Part shown: positions 1 to 7,636 of the stretch, in pieces | How the letters are laid out: each line of letters begins with the position of its first letter | Position numbering within the stretch: position 1 is the first letter of the stretch | Source: an uncultured Acetobacteraceae bacterium | GTDB taxonomy: Bacteria; Pseudomonadota; Alphaproteobacteria; Acetobacterales; Acetobacteraceae | DNA length: 64,000 nucleotides | Direction: 5' to 3' | Assembly: GCA_903924985.1 (NCBI GenBank) | Contig: CAIYDT010000047.1 | Span: 1-64,000 of the forward strand | Notes under the pieces: generated by a model | The model's database searches: none | What the model was told of the DNA's origin: nothing | Seen by the model: only the letters and a program-made list of their open reading frames with translations | Program-made: the position numbers and the translations under genes

Positions 1-51
1 ACGGATGGGGCGGGTTCCCACGACCTTCAGGTCGCCCGACAAATAGTTCAT
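1..51 (-). CDS. Molybdopterin-binding large subunit of a xanthine dehydrogenase-family hydroxylase (N-terminal fragment)
   Basis: Only the first 17 codons are inside the window; the gene continues past the left edge. The reading starts with an ATG whose first base is position 51, directly after the TAA stop of the 2Fe-2S subunit at 52-54. The peptide begins MNYLSGDLKVVGTRPIR, which resembles the start of CoxL/HcrA-type subunits (typically a VGTxxxRxD motif). The order FAD subunit, 2Fe-2S subunit, large subunit matches the three-gene molybdenum hydroxylase operons of many proteobacteria. Function of this subunit (Mo-cofactor binding and substrate hydroxylation) is inferred from context and this short stretch only. 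Confidence 0.7.
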   Translation of the reverse strand, partial: MNYLSGDLKVVGTRPIR

Positions 52-534
52 TTAGACAGTCTCCCCTCGCATAACGGCGGCTGCATCCATGACGGCGCGA
101 ATGACTTTGTCGTAGCCCGTGCAGCGGCAGAGGTTACCGGCGAGCCAGTAACGGGCTTCGGTTTCGGTCGGGTTGGGATTCTCGTCGAGCAGCGCCTTGG
201 TGGCGACGATCAGGCCCGGGGTGCAGAACCCGCATTGAAGGGCAGCGTGCTCCAGAAACTTCTGCTGGATCGGGTGCAGGTGGTCGCCCTGGGCGATGCC
301 TTCGATCGTGGTGATCGCCGTACCCTCGGCTTCGACGCCCAGCATCAGGCACGAGCACACCAGGGTGCCGTCGACCAGGATGGAGCATGCGCCGCAGTCG
401 CCGGATGCGCAGCCTTCTTTGGCACCGGTCAGGCCGACAACGTCACGGAGCACGTCCAGCATGGTCTGCTGGGTTTCGCACAGGAACTCGGCGGCTTCGC
501 CATTGATGGTGGCGGTAACGTGTGTCTTGCTCAT
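52..534 (-). CDS. (2Fe-2S)-binding subunit of a xanthine dehydrogenase-family hydroxylase
   Basis: Small iron-sulfur subunit that passes electrons from the molybdenum centre to FAD. The 160-residue length is usual for the family. The plant-type ferredoxin cluster is bound by Cys42, Cys47, Cys50 and Cys62, and the C-terminal helical cluster by Cys101, Cys104, Cys136 and Cys138 (motifs CGFC and CRC). I chose the start at 534 (MSKTHVTATING); the reading frame stays open 20 codons further upstream, but that part overlaps the preceding FAD gene and is not family-like. It starts 1 base from the stop of the FAD-subunit gene and ends next to the large-subunit start, so the three genes are clearly one operon. 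The substrate cannot be read from this subunit. Confidence 0.93.
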   Translation of the reverse strand: MSKTHVTATINGEAAEFLCETQQTMLDVLRDVVGLTGAKEGCASGDCGACSILVDGTLVCSCLMLGVEAEGTAITTIEGIAQGDHLHPIQQKFLEHAALQCGFCTPGLIVATKALLDENPNPTETEARYWLAGNLCRCTGYDKVIRAVMDAAAVMRGETV

Positions 535-535
535 G

Positions 536-1426
536 TTAGTGGGTCTTCCCTGTCGCTTTGCCAGAGGCGCGGTCGAAAGCGATCTGCGCCACACGACGGG
601 CGAGAACGCCGGAGATTTTCTTGCGGTACTCGGCGGTGCCGCGCTTGTCGCTGATCGGCTTGGCAGCGGCCTGCGCCGCGGCGTCCAGCTTCGCCAGCGT
701 GTCGGCGTCGAGCTTATGCCCGACCAGCACGTCGGCCATTTCCTTCACCAGCAGCACGGTCGGCGCCACGGCGCCCAACGAGCAGCGGGCGGCGGTGCAA
801 ACCCCGTTGGCGTCCAGCGTCACGCTAATGCCGCAACCGACCACCGCGATGTCCATTTCCGTGCGCGGAATGAAACGCAGATAGGCATCGCCGGAGCGGG
901 CCGGACGGGCTGGCAGCTTGAATTCCAGGATGAACTCATCCTTGGCGAGCGAAATACGACCAGGCCCGGTCGGGATGCTCTCGACCGGCACTTCGCGCTT
1001 GCCCGCACTGCCGACGATCACGGCTGTGGCACCGGCGGCATACATCGCCGGGACGCTGTCCGCGGCAGGAGACGCGTTGCACAGGTTGCCCGCGAGCGAG
1101 CAACGGCCCTGCACCTGGGTGGAGCCGATGAGATCGAGCGCTTCGACCACACCGGGCCACGCCTTGTTCAGGCCGGCATGCGCCTCGACCACCGCACCGG
1201 GAGTGCCGGCGCCAATGACGTAGCCGCCGTTTTCCTCACGGATGCCGATGATCCCGGGGATCTTCTTGGTATCGACGATCAGTTCCGGCTTCAGCCGGCC
1301 TGCCCGCATCTGCACCAGAAGATCGGTCCCACCTGAAAGGACCTTGGCCAGGCCAGAGGCGCCGGCCAAAAGTTTAACCGCTGCGTCCACCGAAGTGGGT
1401 GCGGCATAGCTGAGACTTGTCATCAT
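536..1426 (-). CDS. FAD-binding subunit M of a xanthine dehydrogenase-family hydroxylase
   Basis: Medium subunit (296 residues) that binds FAD and hands electrons to the acceptor. The N-terminal half has the PCMH-type FAD-binding region with LLAGASGLAKVLSGGTDLL (about residues 19-37) and the second FAD motif GRCSLAGNLCNASPAAD (about 108-124). The C-terminal half is the CO-dehydrogenase flavoprotein C-terminal domain. It lacks the cysteine-rich insertion of 4-hydroxybenzoyl-CoA reductase FAD subunits, so it looks like the common 'subunit M' type. It is the first gene of the operon; the preceding 127 bases up to the antitoxin locus on the other strand hold its promoter, which I could not define. 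The substrate is unknown. Confidence 0.92.
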   Translation of the reverse strand: MMTSLSYAAPTSVDAAVKLLAGASGLAKVLSGGTDLLVQMRAGRLKPELIVDTKKIPGIIGIREENGGYVIGAGTPGAVVEAHAGLNKAWPGVVEALDLIGSTQVQGRCSLAGNLCNASPAADSVPAMYAAGATAVIVGSAGKREVPVESIPTGPGRISLAKDEFILEFKLPARPARSGDAYLRFIPRTEMDIAVVGCGISVTLDANGVCTAARCSLGAVAPTVLLVKEMADVLVGHKLDADTLAKLDAAAQAAAKPISDKRGTAEYRKKISGVLARRVAQIAFDRASGKATGKTH

Positions 1427-1613
1427 CGCTCCCGAGTTAGTTCATGCTCGCGCTTCCGGCCCCGGGGTGTCCGGGGACGGCTGAGGAAGAGGTTAGGCGA
1501 TAAGGACGGCGCGGTCGAGAGGGGCCGAGGCGCAGATTTTCCGGCCGGCGTTCATGGGTTGTTCAGGAATTTCTGTCATTGAAGAGGGCGGATCGGATGA
1601 AAATTCCGTCGGG

Positions 1614-1978
1614 ATGACATATGATAGCAAAATAGCGATTGATGCGGTGACGTTCCGCTGCTATGTATCGGCGGACGGACAGAATGAGATCGCACGATGG
1701 TACGGACAGCAAACCCCTGGAGTGCAAGGCGCGATCGCGGCGACGATCGACGCTTTGCGCCGCCGACCGGCGCATTACTGGCGGCGCAAACCCTACGCCC
1801 TGTTGCACGGCGCACCCTGCTCGGGGCTCGGAGACGGTTTTTTACCCTGGTCTACCCCTTCGCGAAGGACGCGGACCCCAGTTATCGGCTGGCCTGCCGG
1901 CAGGCCCAGATTCGGCGGATCGAGATCGAACATGACCAGCGACGCACCCGCCTCTGGGGCGGATACACAGTCCACTAA
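1614..1978 (+). pseudogene. Broken RelE/HigB (phage Gp49-like) toxin gene
   Basis: The first 75 or so codons from the ATG at 1614 read like the start of a phage-derived Gp49/HigB-type toxin (FRCYVSADGQNEIARWYG, then YALLHGAPCSGLG). At about 1833 this frame stops making sense, while the +1 frame resumes the family's C-terminal part (FFTLVYPFAKDADPSYRLAC, then IAQ-like AQIRRIEIEHD) up to a TAA at 1976-1978. About 25 residues of the normal middle are missing, so the simplest reading is an internal deletion of non-multiple-of-three length. The 3' end overlaps the antitoxin start at 1932, as in intact toxin-first modules. By chance the toxin's first frame is continuous with the antitoxin frame, so a naive translation gives one 264-residue fusion from 1554. 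Confidence 0.7.
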
Positions 1979-2348
1979 CACCTTGGACAACCGTGAATTC
2001 CGCGCGTCCTATATGGTGCATGGGCTACGAGCTTATCTGGCGGACCAGATCCGGGCGCTGCGGGGCAACCGCTCCCAACGGGAATTCGGGCGGCTGATCG
2101 GCAAACCGCAAAGTGTGGTCTCCCGGCTGGAGAACGAAGACTACGGCAAGCTGACGCTGCAAACCCTGCTGGATATCGCGGAGAAACTCGATATCGCGCT
2201 GGTCGTGCGGTTCGCGGATTTCCCCACGTTTCTGCGGACGGTGGCGGAGGCATCGCCGGAAGCCATGGCGCCGGCGGGGTATGAAGGCGTTTCTGCCCAC
2301 GCGATTGCGTCCCGGGACCAGTCAGGCGACAAACACGTCGCTCGATAA
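1932..2348 (+). CDS. XRE-family antitoxin (HigA-like)
   Basis: A 138-residue helix-turn-helix protein starting at the ATG at 1932 (MTSDAPASGADTQ). The HTH lies at about residues 44-75 (SQREFGRLIGKPQSVVSRLE), followed by the helix common in HigA-type antitoxins (LTLQTLLDIAEKLDIALVVRF). It overlaps the end of the damaged toxin gene by 47 bases, the usual arrangement for a higBA-like operon. With the toxin destroyed, it is an orphan antitoxin that may survive as an autoregulator or by neutralising related toxins elsewhere. The 3' end lies 18 bases before the next gene on the same strand. Confidence 0.75.
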   Translation: MTSDAPASGADTQSTNTLDNREFRASYMVHGLRAYLADQIRALRGNRSQREFGRLIGKPQSVVSRLENEDYGKLTLQTLLDIAEKLDIALVVRFADFPTFLRTVAEASPEAMAPAGYEGVSAHAIASRDQSGDKHVAR

Positions 2349-2366
2349 ACCTTCAGGGACACCCTC

Positions 2367-3035
2367 ATGCTAGCCGGCGAAGCCGTGGTCGCGATCTGGA
2401 ACGACATTCCCGCCGAAACGCGGGAGCAGTTCTACGACTGGCACATCAACGAGCACATGCCCGAGCGCGTGGGCATCCCCGGCTTCCGGCGGGGGCGGCG
2501 GTATATCGCCATCGATCCCGCGACGAAGCCGGAATTTTTCACGCTGTACGAGCTCGACACCATGCAAGTCGCGCAGGGCAGCGACTACGCCAACCGGTTG
2601 AACGACCCGACTCCGGCGACCGCGCACGTCACGTCGCGGTTTCAGAACACATTCCGAGCGCTGTCTCGGGTGCTGGTCAGCCATGGACCGGGCGGCGGCG
2701 GGGTCATGCTGACCATTCGGTTCGGGTGCGACGCGCAGCACATTCCTGGCCTTCGGGCGTTGGTACGCGCGGCAGGGCAAGGCGCTCGGGTAACCGGGGC
2801 GCATTTCTGCCAGGGGGACGCCGCGGCCTCCTCCGCTCGGACGGTCGAATACCAGGGGCGCACCGACATCCAACCTCCGCCCGACTGCTTCATCATGATT
2901 GAGGCGACCGACGCGGGAGCCCTGTCCCAGATCATGCTGGATCGCGCGATGACCGGCGCCGGAGCGACGGGGCCGTATGAACGGGGCGTCTATCGCTTGG
3001 AATATACCCGCACCAAAACCGGGTTCGCGCCCTAA
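2367..3035 (+). CDS. Dimeric alpha-beta barrel protein (DUF4286-like), function unknown
   Basis: A 222-residue cytoplasmic protein with no signal peptide or membrane segment. Residues 1-100 and 110-222 look like two tandem ferredoxin-like alpha/beta units; the first has the pattern IWNDIPAETREQFYDWHINEHMPER, typical of small proteins annotated DUF4286 or EthD/ABM-like, in which a Trp-His-x-x-EHMPER region lines a pocket. The exact reaction is unknown; related folds include monooxygenases and ring-cleaving or dehalogenating enzymes. It lies 18 bases after the antitoxin and converges with the glycosyltransferase gene, their stop codons overlapping at 3032-3035. Confidence 0.55.
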   Translation: MLAGEAVVAIWNDIPAETREQFYDWHINEHMPERVGIPGFRRGRRYIAIDPATKPEFFTLYELDTMQVAQGSDYANRLNDPTPATAHVTSRFQNTFRALSRVLVSHGPGGGGVMLTIRFGCDAQHIPGLRALVRAAGQGARVTGAHFCQGDAAASSARTVEYQGRTDIQPPPDCFIMIEATDAGALSQIMLDRAMTGAGATGPYERGVYRLEYTRTKTGFAP

Positions 3036-4096
3036 CCCCAGCGGCCCAGGCCAACCGCCCGAGCGCGCCGGACCACGTACCAGGTCCAGCCAAGCTGCGG
3101 CAGCAACGGCAGCAACGCGACGATGGGCTTCACGACCCGAGGCTCAACGATGAACAGCAGGCAGCACAGGCCGCCGAACACGGCGAAACCCCAATGGATC
3201 AGCGCGACCGCCACCGGCGGCACACCGCTGCGATGGGCGATCTGGTAAAGGTGGCCTCGGTGGGGCTTGGTCACCGCTTCGCCCTGCCAGGCGCGGCGGA
3301 CCAGGGTGAACGCCACGTCGAACAGCACGCCCGACAGCAGCAGGGGCACCAGCATGAAGGACAGGGGCACGCCCTCGATCCGGCCGGCTACCACGGCGAG
3401 AACCGCCAGCATAAACCCGCAGAACTGGCTGCCCACATCGCCCATGAAGATGCGGGCCTTGGGGAAATTGAACGGCAGAAATCCGGCGATTCCGGCCGCC
3501 AATAACCCGCAGGCGGCGTAGGCGAACCAACTGCCGTGCACCGCCGCGATGCCGGCCAGGAACAAGCAGGCGATCAGCGACACGCCGCTCGCCAGGCCGT
3601 TCAGCCCATCGATGAAGTTCATCGCGTTGGTGGTGAACAGCAGCCACACCGCCGTGATCGGAACGCCCAGCCAACCGATCGGCACCGCTCCGATGTAGGG
3701 GAGGCGGTAATCCTCGATATACAGCCCGCTGCTCACCGCCACCGCCGCGGCCAGCACCTGGGCGCCAAGTTTTACCATGAAGGGCCAATCGTAGAGGTCG
3801 TCGAAGAAGGCAACGACGGCGATGGCGACCGAGGCCTCGATCACGCCGCGAAAATATGGGTCCGCCAGACGGGCGAATTCGGCGAAACGATATAGGATCG
3901 CGATGCCCAAAAGAAACGCCAGCACGATGCCCACCCCACCGCCTTTCGGGGTGGGGCGGTCGTGCGCCTTGCGGGAATCGGGCGTGTCCATCACCCGCAC
4001 GGCGATCATGGCGCGCACAATGCCGGCGGAGAACAGGGCCAGCAACGCCGCGAACGCCAGATGGCGCAGAATTGCCGCTGCCGTCATGGTTGTCAC
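3032..4096 (-). CDS. Undecaprenyl-phosphate sugar-1-phosphate transferase (WecA/TagO/MraY family)
   Basis: Polytopic membrane enzyme (354 residues, about ten hydrophobic segments) that would load a sugar-1-phosphate onto undecaprenyl phosphate to start synthesis of a cell-surface glycan. Family motifs are all visible: the N-terminal DTPDSRKAHDRPTPKGGG segment (about 37-54), the Mg-binding FFDDLYDW (about 97-104), TNAMNFIDGLNGLA (about 155-168), FMGDVGSQF (about 217-225) and the cytoplasmic HRGHLYQ loop (about 281-287), where most family members have HRSHLYQ. A GTG at 4096 or an ATG at 4087 could be the start; neither has a clear Shine-Dalgarno sequence. It is last in the run yicC, gmk, CMD protein, transferase, 10 bases after the CMD gene. 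No other glycan genes are nearby, so the product cannot be named. Confidence 0.85.
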   Translation of the reverse strand: MTTMTAAAILRHLAFAALLALFSAGIVRAMIAVRVMDTPDSRKAHDRPTPKGGGVGIVLAFLLGIAILYRFAEFARLADPYFRGVIEASVAIAVVAFFDDLYDWPFMVKLGAQVLAAAVAVSSGLYIEDYRLPYIGAVPIGWLGVPITAVWLLFTTNAMNFIDGLNGLASGVSLIACLFLAGIAAVHGSWFAYAACGLLAAGIAGFLPFNFPKARIFMGDVGSQFCGFMLAVLAVVAGRIEGVPLSFMLVPLLLSGVLFDVAFTLVRRAWQGEAVTKPHRGHLYQIAHRSGVPPVAVALIHWGFAVFGGLCCLLFIVEPRVVKPIVALLPLLPQLGWTWYVVRRARAVGLGRWG

Positions 4097-4106
4097 GGGC
4101 TGGGTG

Positions 4107-4661
4107 CTACCGGGAAATCCCCGGCGTCCCGGCCGGTACGGCGTAGAAGTTCATTGTCAGCGACACCGCCGTGTAATATCCCATCAGCGTAACGACATCC
4201 GACACGCCGGGGTGCCCAAGCAAATCGACGGCGCGGGCATACAGGCCCTCGGTGACGATGCGATTGTTGGCCAAGGAAACGGCGACCTCATAGACGGCCT
4301 GCTCGCGGGGATCGTCGAACGAGGTGGGCAGGCCGGCGGCCATCGCTTCCACCTGCGCGGCGGTCAGACCGACTTCCTTGCCGCGCTTTTCGTGCGCCGT
4401 GGCGGGATAATCGGAGGCCCATTTGTTGGTGATCACCACCACCGCGATTTCCCGCTCCCGTTCGGACAGCGAGTACTGGCCAGGCGTAAAATGGCGGCCG
4501 AGGGGATCGGCGGCATGCACCAGCTTGGGATTGTGAATCCACACCTTGTACGGCCCCGGCAGCCGGCCGCGCGGACCATCCATCAGGTAGCTGTAAGCCT
4601 CCCTCTGCTCGGCGGTCATCTGATCGAGGGTGAGTTCGCTGTAACGTCCGAAGCTGGGCAT
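4107..4661 (-). CDS. Carboxymuconolactone decarboxylase (CMD/AhpD-like) family protein
   Basis: An all-helical 184-residue protein of the CMD fold, starting at MPSFGRYSELT (ATG at 4661, preceded by GAGAGGACACACC). The central helices carry the family pattern LSEREREIAVVVITNKW followed by the helix with AxHEKRGKEVGLT. The Cys-x-x-Cys of AhpD peroxidases and of many CMD proteins is absent, so it is not an AhpD-type reductase; the His in YPATAHEK is kept. Proteins like this are found beside aromatic-acid and flavin-monooxygenase genes in related genomes but are mostly uncharacterised. It sits between gmk and the WecA-like gene on the same strand. Confidence 0.75.
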   Translation of the reverse strand: MPSFGRYSELTLDQMTAEQREAYSYLMDGPRGRLPGPYKVWIHNPKLVHAADPLGRHFTPGQYSLSEREREIAVVVITNKWASDYPATAHEKRGKEVGLTAAQVEAMAAGLPTSFDDPREQAVYEVAVSLANNRIVTEGLYARAVDLLGHPGVSDVVTLMGYYTAVSLTMNFYAVPAGTPGISR

Positions 4662-4680
4662 GGTGTGTCCTCTCGTTTTG

Positions 4681-5313
4681 TTACGCACCCAGCCCCGCGA
4701 CGAACCCGGCGAGGCCCGTCATCCGCTGGGTGACGGAACGGGCAGCGTGCAACGCCGAACGCACCGCGTTCACCGCGTCGGGCAGGTGCTCGTTCACCAC
4801 GACGTGGTCGAACTCCCGCCAATGGGCAATCTCGTCCTGGGCGGTGCGCATGCGGCGGGCGATTTCTGCCGCACTGTCGCCTCCCCTGCCCTTCAGGCGG
4901 GATTCCAGGGTGGCGAGGTCGGGCGGCAGGATGAAGACGCCGAGCACGTCGCCGGGCAGTTTGTCCCGGAGCGCGCGAAAACCCTGCCAGTCGATGTCGA
5001 AGATCAGGTCGTCGCCAGCGGCCAGCGCGTCTTCCACGGGCTTACGCGGCGTGCCGTAGCAATGGGTGCCTTGCAGGACCTGAGCCCATTCCAGCAATTC
5101 CCCGTTCTTTTCCGCTTGATCGAAAGCGGCCTGGGTCATGAAATGGTAGCTGACACCGTCGATTTCCCCCGGCCTCGGCGCTCGGGTTGTCACGCTGACC
5201 GACCGCCGCAACCGCGGTTCGGACGCCAGCAGCGCGTCGGAAATCGCGGTCTTCCCGGCGCCGGAGGGGGCCGACAGCACCAGGCACAAGCCACGGCGGG
5301 CAATCTCGGTCAT
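4681..5313 (-). CDS. gmk: Guanylate kinase
   Basis: Essential nucleotide kinase phosphorylating GMP to GDP with ATP. The Walker A P-loop is APSGAGKT (residues 15-22) and the GMP-binding region SVTTRAPRPGEIDGVSYHF follows at about 39-57, with the second conserved block FDIDWQGFRALR near residue 110. Length (210) is normal. Its ATG at 5313 overlaps the yicC stop in an ATGA arrangement, so translation is coupled. The pairing yicC-gmk is conserved in many proteobacteria. Confidence 0.97.
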   Translation of the reverse strand: MTEIARRGLCLVLSAPSGAGKTAISDALLASEPRLRRSVSVTTRAPRPGEIDGVSYHFMTQAAFDQAEKNGELLEWAQVLQGTHCYGTPRKPVEDALAAGDDLIFDIDWQGFRALRDKLPGDVLGVFILPPDLATLESRLKGRGGDSAAEIARRMRTAQDEIAHWREFDHVVVNEHLPDAVNAVRSALHAARSVTQRMTGLAGFVAGLGA

Positions 5314-6224
5314 TCGATGTTCTGCACTTGCTCGCGCAGCTGCTCGATCGTGGCCTTGATCTTCAGGCCGGTGGCCGTCAATGCCACAGACGCTGACTTA
5401 CTACACAGAGTGTTGGCCTCGCGGTTGAACTCCTGCACCAGGAAGTCCAGGCGGCGGCCGATGTTCACGCCTTCGTCCAACAGCGCGTGCGCGGCGGCGA
5501 TGTGGGCGGACAACCGATCCAGCTCCTCCCGCACGTCGGAGCGGGAGGCGAGCAGTGCGACTTCCTGCGCGATGCGTTCCTCGGGGAGGGACGGAGACTC
5601 GCGCAACAGGGCGACCAGATTTTCCATGACCCGCGTACGATGCGCCGCCGGTTGATCGGCCGCCTGTTCCGCCGCCAAATCGCGCAAAGTGGCGATTTCC
5701 GCCAACTGGCCACGCAGGGTTTCGGCCAGCCGAGCACCCTCGGCCTGCCGGGAGACCACCAGATCGGCCAGCGCCTGGGTGAAACCGGCCTGCACCGGGG
5801 CATTGGCGGCGGCGCGTTCCTCGGCCGGATCGGCCGAGGCCTGACGCATCACACCGGGCAGCGCCAACAGCGCCTCGGCCCGCGGCGGGGGGGAGCCGGG
5901 GATGCGCCCATGCAGGTCCATCGCGAGTGCCAAAACCTGATCCAGCACGACGGGGTCCAGCGCCAGCCTGGTCTCGCTGTCGCGCCTGATGTTGAGGTTG
6001 GCGGTGACATTGCCCCGCTTCAGCGCCTTGGCGGCGGAGTCCTTGAAGGCGGGCTCCAACGCCTCCCACCCGTTGGGCAGGCGGAAGCGCAGTTCGAGGC
6101 CGCGTCCGTTGACGCTGCGCAGTTCCCAGACCCAGGCGAGGTTGCCGATCAGCCCTTCGGTGCGGGCGAAACCGGTCATGGAGGCCACTGGGGAGGCCAC
6201 TGGGGAGGCGATTGGATTGCTCAT
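5310..6224 (-). CDS. yicC: YicC family endoribonuclease
   Basis: YicC-type protein (up to 304 residues). In Escherichia coli YicC is an endoribonuclease acting on regulatory RNA; the family is next to gmk in many genomes, as here. The conserved start block is SMTGFARTEG (residues 15-24 of the long form) and the C-terminal block REFNREANTLCSKS (about 267-280) is the most conserved part of the family, ending LKIKATIEQLREQVQNIE. The ATG at 6224 gives an N-terminal extension of three SP(V/I)A units encoded by a 12-base tandem repeat; the ATG at 6179 would give the canonical start. Neither has a good Shine-Dalgarno sequence. Confidence 0.93.
   Translation of the reverse strand: MSNPIASPVASPVASMTGFARTEGLIGNLAWVWELRSVNGRGLELRFRLPNGWEALEPAFKDSAAKALKRGNVTANLNIRRDSETRLALDPVVLDQVLALAMDLHGRIPGSPPPRAEALLALPGVMRQASADPAEERAAANAPVQAGFTQALADLVVSRQAEGARLAETLRGQLAEIATLRDLAAEQAADQPAAHRTRVMENLVALLRESPSLPEERIAQEVALLASRSDVREELDRLSAHIAAAHALLDEGVNIGRRLDFLVQEFNREANTLCSKSASVALTATGLKIKATIEQLREQVQNIE
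6180..6215. repeat. 12-base tandem repeat, three copies, at the 5' end of yicC
   Basis: The unit GGAGGCCACTGG is present twice perfectly and a third time with two changes (GGAGGCGATTGG). It lies between the two candidate yicC start codons and encodes SPIASPVASPVA. Copy number could change by slipped replication without altering frame. Confidence 0.85.
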
Positions 6225-6243
6225 GCGGCGGGGTTTAGCAGGG

Positions 6244-7356
6244 CTACCTCAGAAATCCCAACAGCAGTTCAGTCACCCGCTCCGGCTGCTCCTGCTGCAC
6301 CCAGTGCCCAGCGCCGTCCAGCAAATGGCAACCAACCATCCGCGTGCATGCCCCACCCTGCATATGCTCGAAGGCACCCGGCGTCTGGTACACCCCCCAA
6401 TCGCTCTTCCCAGCAACGAACATCGACGGAATATCGATCGTCCGGCCGGAGAACAATTGCAACTCCGACACTCCCACGCCCTCGGTCCGGCACCGGTACC
6501 ACTGCAACCCGCCCTGGAACCCAATCCGGGCATATTCGTCGCTATAGACCCGCAACTCAGCCTCGGTCAGCCATGCGGCCTCGCCCGAGGGCATATGATG
6601 CGCCACGGTCGCCGCCATGTCCTCACCGGCGTCCATGATGTAGTAGGTCGGCATCTTCGCCAACTCCCCGGCGCTCCAGGACGCCAGCCGGAACGGCTTG
6701 TTCTCCACCCAATCGGCGCTTTTGTGGTGGTAATAAGCCCGCAGAAAATCGTGCACGCCCTGCTTGCAGTGCCACATGTCCTCGTTCGCCGGCCGCGTGG
6801 CGTAGTACCACTGATAGTGCTTTCGCGGCCGCTCCAGCGCCACCATTGCCGCATGAATATCCGGCGCGGACCGAGGCTGCTCCCCGCCGAACGGGATCGA
6901 CGGAGGCCCCGCGAAAGGCGCGCTCATCAGCGCCACGCGGGCAAAAACATCCGGCCGGATCACCGCGCACCACGCGGCGACCGAGGCCCCGAAATCGTGC
7001 CCCACCACCGCCGCCACCGACCGGTAGCCCAGCGCGAACACCAGCCCCAGCGCATCCCGCGTCAGGTTGAGCATATGAAACGGCCGCAAATCCCCGTCGT
7101 AATCCGCGCTCCACCCCGAGGTGCGGCCGTAGCCGCGCTGATCCGGTGCCACCACGTGGTAGCCCGCCGCCGCCAGCGCCGGCATGACCTTGCGCCAGGA
7201 CCACGCCAGTTCCGGGAACCCGTGCAGCAGCAGCACGCATTCCCGCCCATGGGTCTCGAACCCGGCTTCCAGCACATGCATCCGCAAGCCGTTGATCCCA
7301 TCGACAAAGCGCGCTCGGATGCCGGCGGGCAGGATGGAGGCGTCCAGGGGGGGCAT
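6244..7356 (-). CDS. Alpha/beta hydrolase, epoxide hydrolase-like
   Basis: A 370-residue alpha/beta hydrolase starting at MPPLDASILPAG (ATG at 7356); the frame remains open upstream but only as the antisense of neighbouring genes. The oxyanion-hole motif LLLHGFPE (about 46-53) and the nucleophile elbow VVGHDFGASVA (about 117-127, nucleophile Asp121) are those of soluble epoxide hydrolases and haloalkane dehalogenases, where Asp replaces Ser. The C-terminal GAGHWVQQEQPERV supplies the catalytic His. The cap region between is long (about 150-290) and Trp/Tyr rich. The substrate is unknown. It stands alone on this strand, 19 bases downstream of the yicC start. Confidence 0.85.
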   Translation of the reverse strand: MPPLDASILPAGIRARFVDGINGLRMHVLEAGFETHGRECVLLLHGFPELAWSWRKVMPALAAAGYHVVAPDQRGYGRTSGWSADYDGDLRPFHMLNLTRDALGLVFALGYRSVAAVVGHDFGASVAAWCAVIRPDVFARVALMSAPFAGPPSIPFGGEQPRSAPDIHAAMVALERPRKHYQWYYATRPANEDMWHCKQGVHDFLRAYYHHKSADWVENKPFRLASWSAGELAKMPTYYIMDAGEDMAATVAHHMPSGEAAWLTEAELRVYSDEYARIGFQGGLQWYRCRTEGVGVSELQLFSGRTIDIPSMFVAGKSDWGVYQTPGAFEHMQGGACTRMVGCHLLDGAGHWVQQEQPERVTELLLGFLR

Positions 7357-7408
7357 CGTGTGCGTCTCCGTCGTTCCATGCGTGTGGCCTCCAGAGTAGC
7401 CTGCCCGC

Positions 7409-7636
7409 ATGACCCTATACAAATCCGTGCCGATCACCGGCGGGTCCTCCGGCATAGGGGCGGCGTTGACCCAGACCCTCGCCGCACCGAGCGGCCGGAT
7501 CATTCTGAGGGGGGCCGCCGGCAAAATCCGGGTGGCCTTCCCCTGGTGGATGGCCGCCCTCGCCCACATCGCGGGCTTGCTGCCGCCCCGCATTCTGGGC
7601 AAATTATTGCCAGACCTCTCCGGAGAGCCCGCATGA
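7409..7636 (+). pseudogene. Internally deleted short-chain dehydrogenase (SDR) remnant
   Basis: A 75-codon open frame containing both ends of an SDR but not the middle. Residues 7-28 read VPITGGSSGIGAALTQTL, the NAD(P)-binding TGxxxGIG start. After AAPSGRIILRG the sequence jumps to a C-terminal tail of the kind IAFPWPMxxLxRLLGxLPP (here VAFPWWMAALAHIAGLLPP). The Asn-Ser-Tyr-Lys catalytic region is gone, so about 150 codons have been lost in frame. The stop TGA overlaps the start of the next gene (ATGA at 7633-7636), so translation of the remnant may still feed ribosomes to it. Family knowledge of the tail is from memory; an alignment would confirm it. Confidence 0.75.

Noticed and set aside
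5989-7632. The long plus-strand extension upstream of the MBL gene.
   Set aside because: It is antisense to yicC and the hydrolase; the MBL protein has a natural start at 7633 overlapping the SDR remnant.
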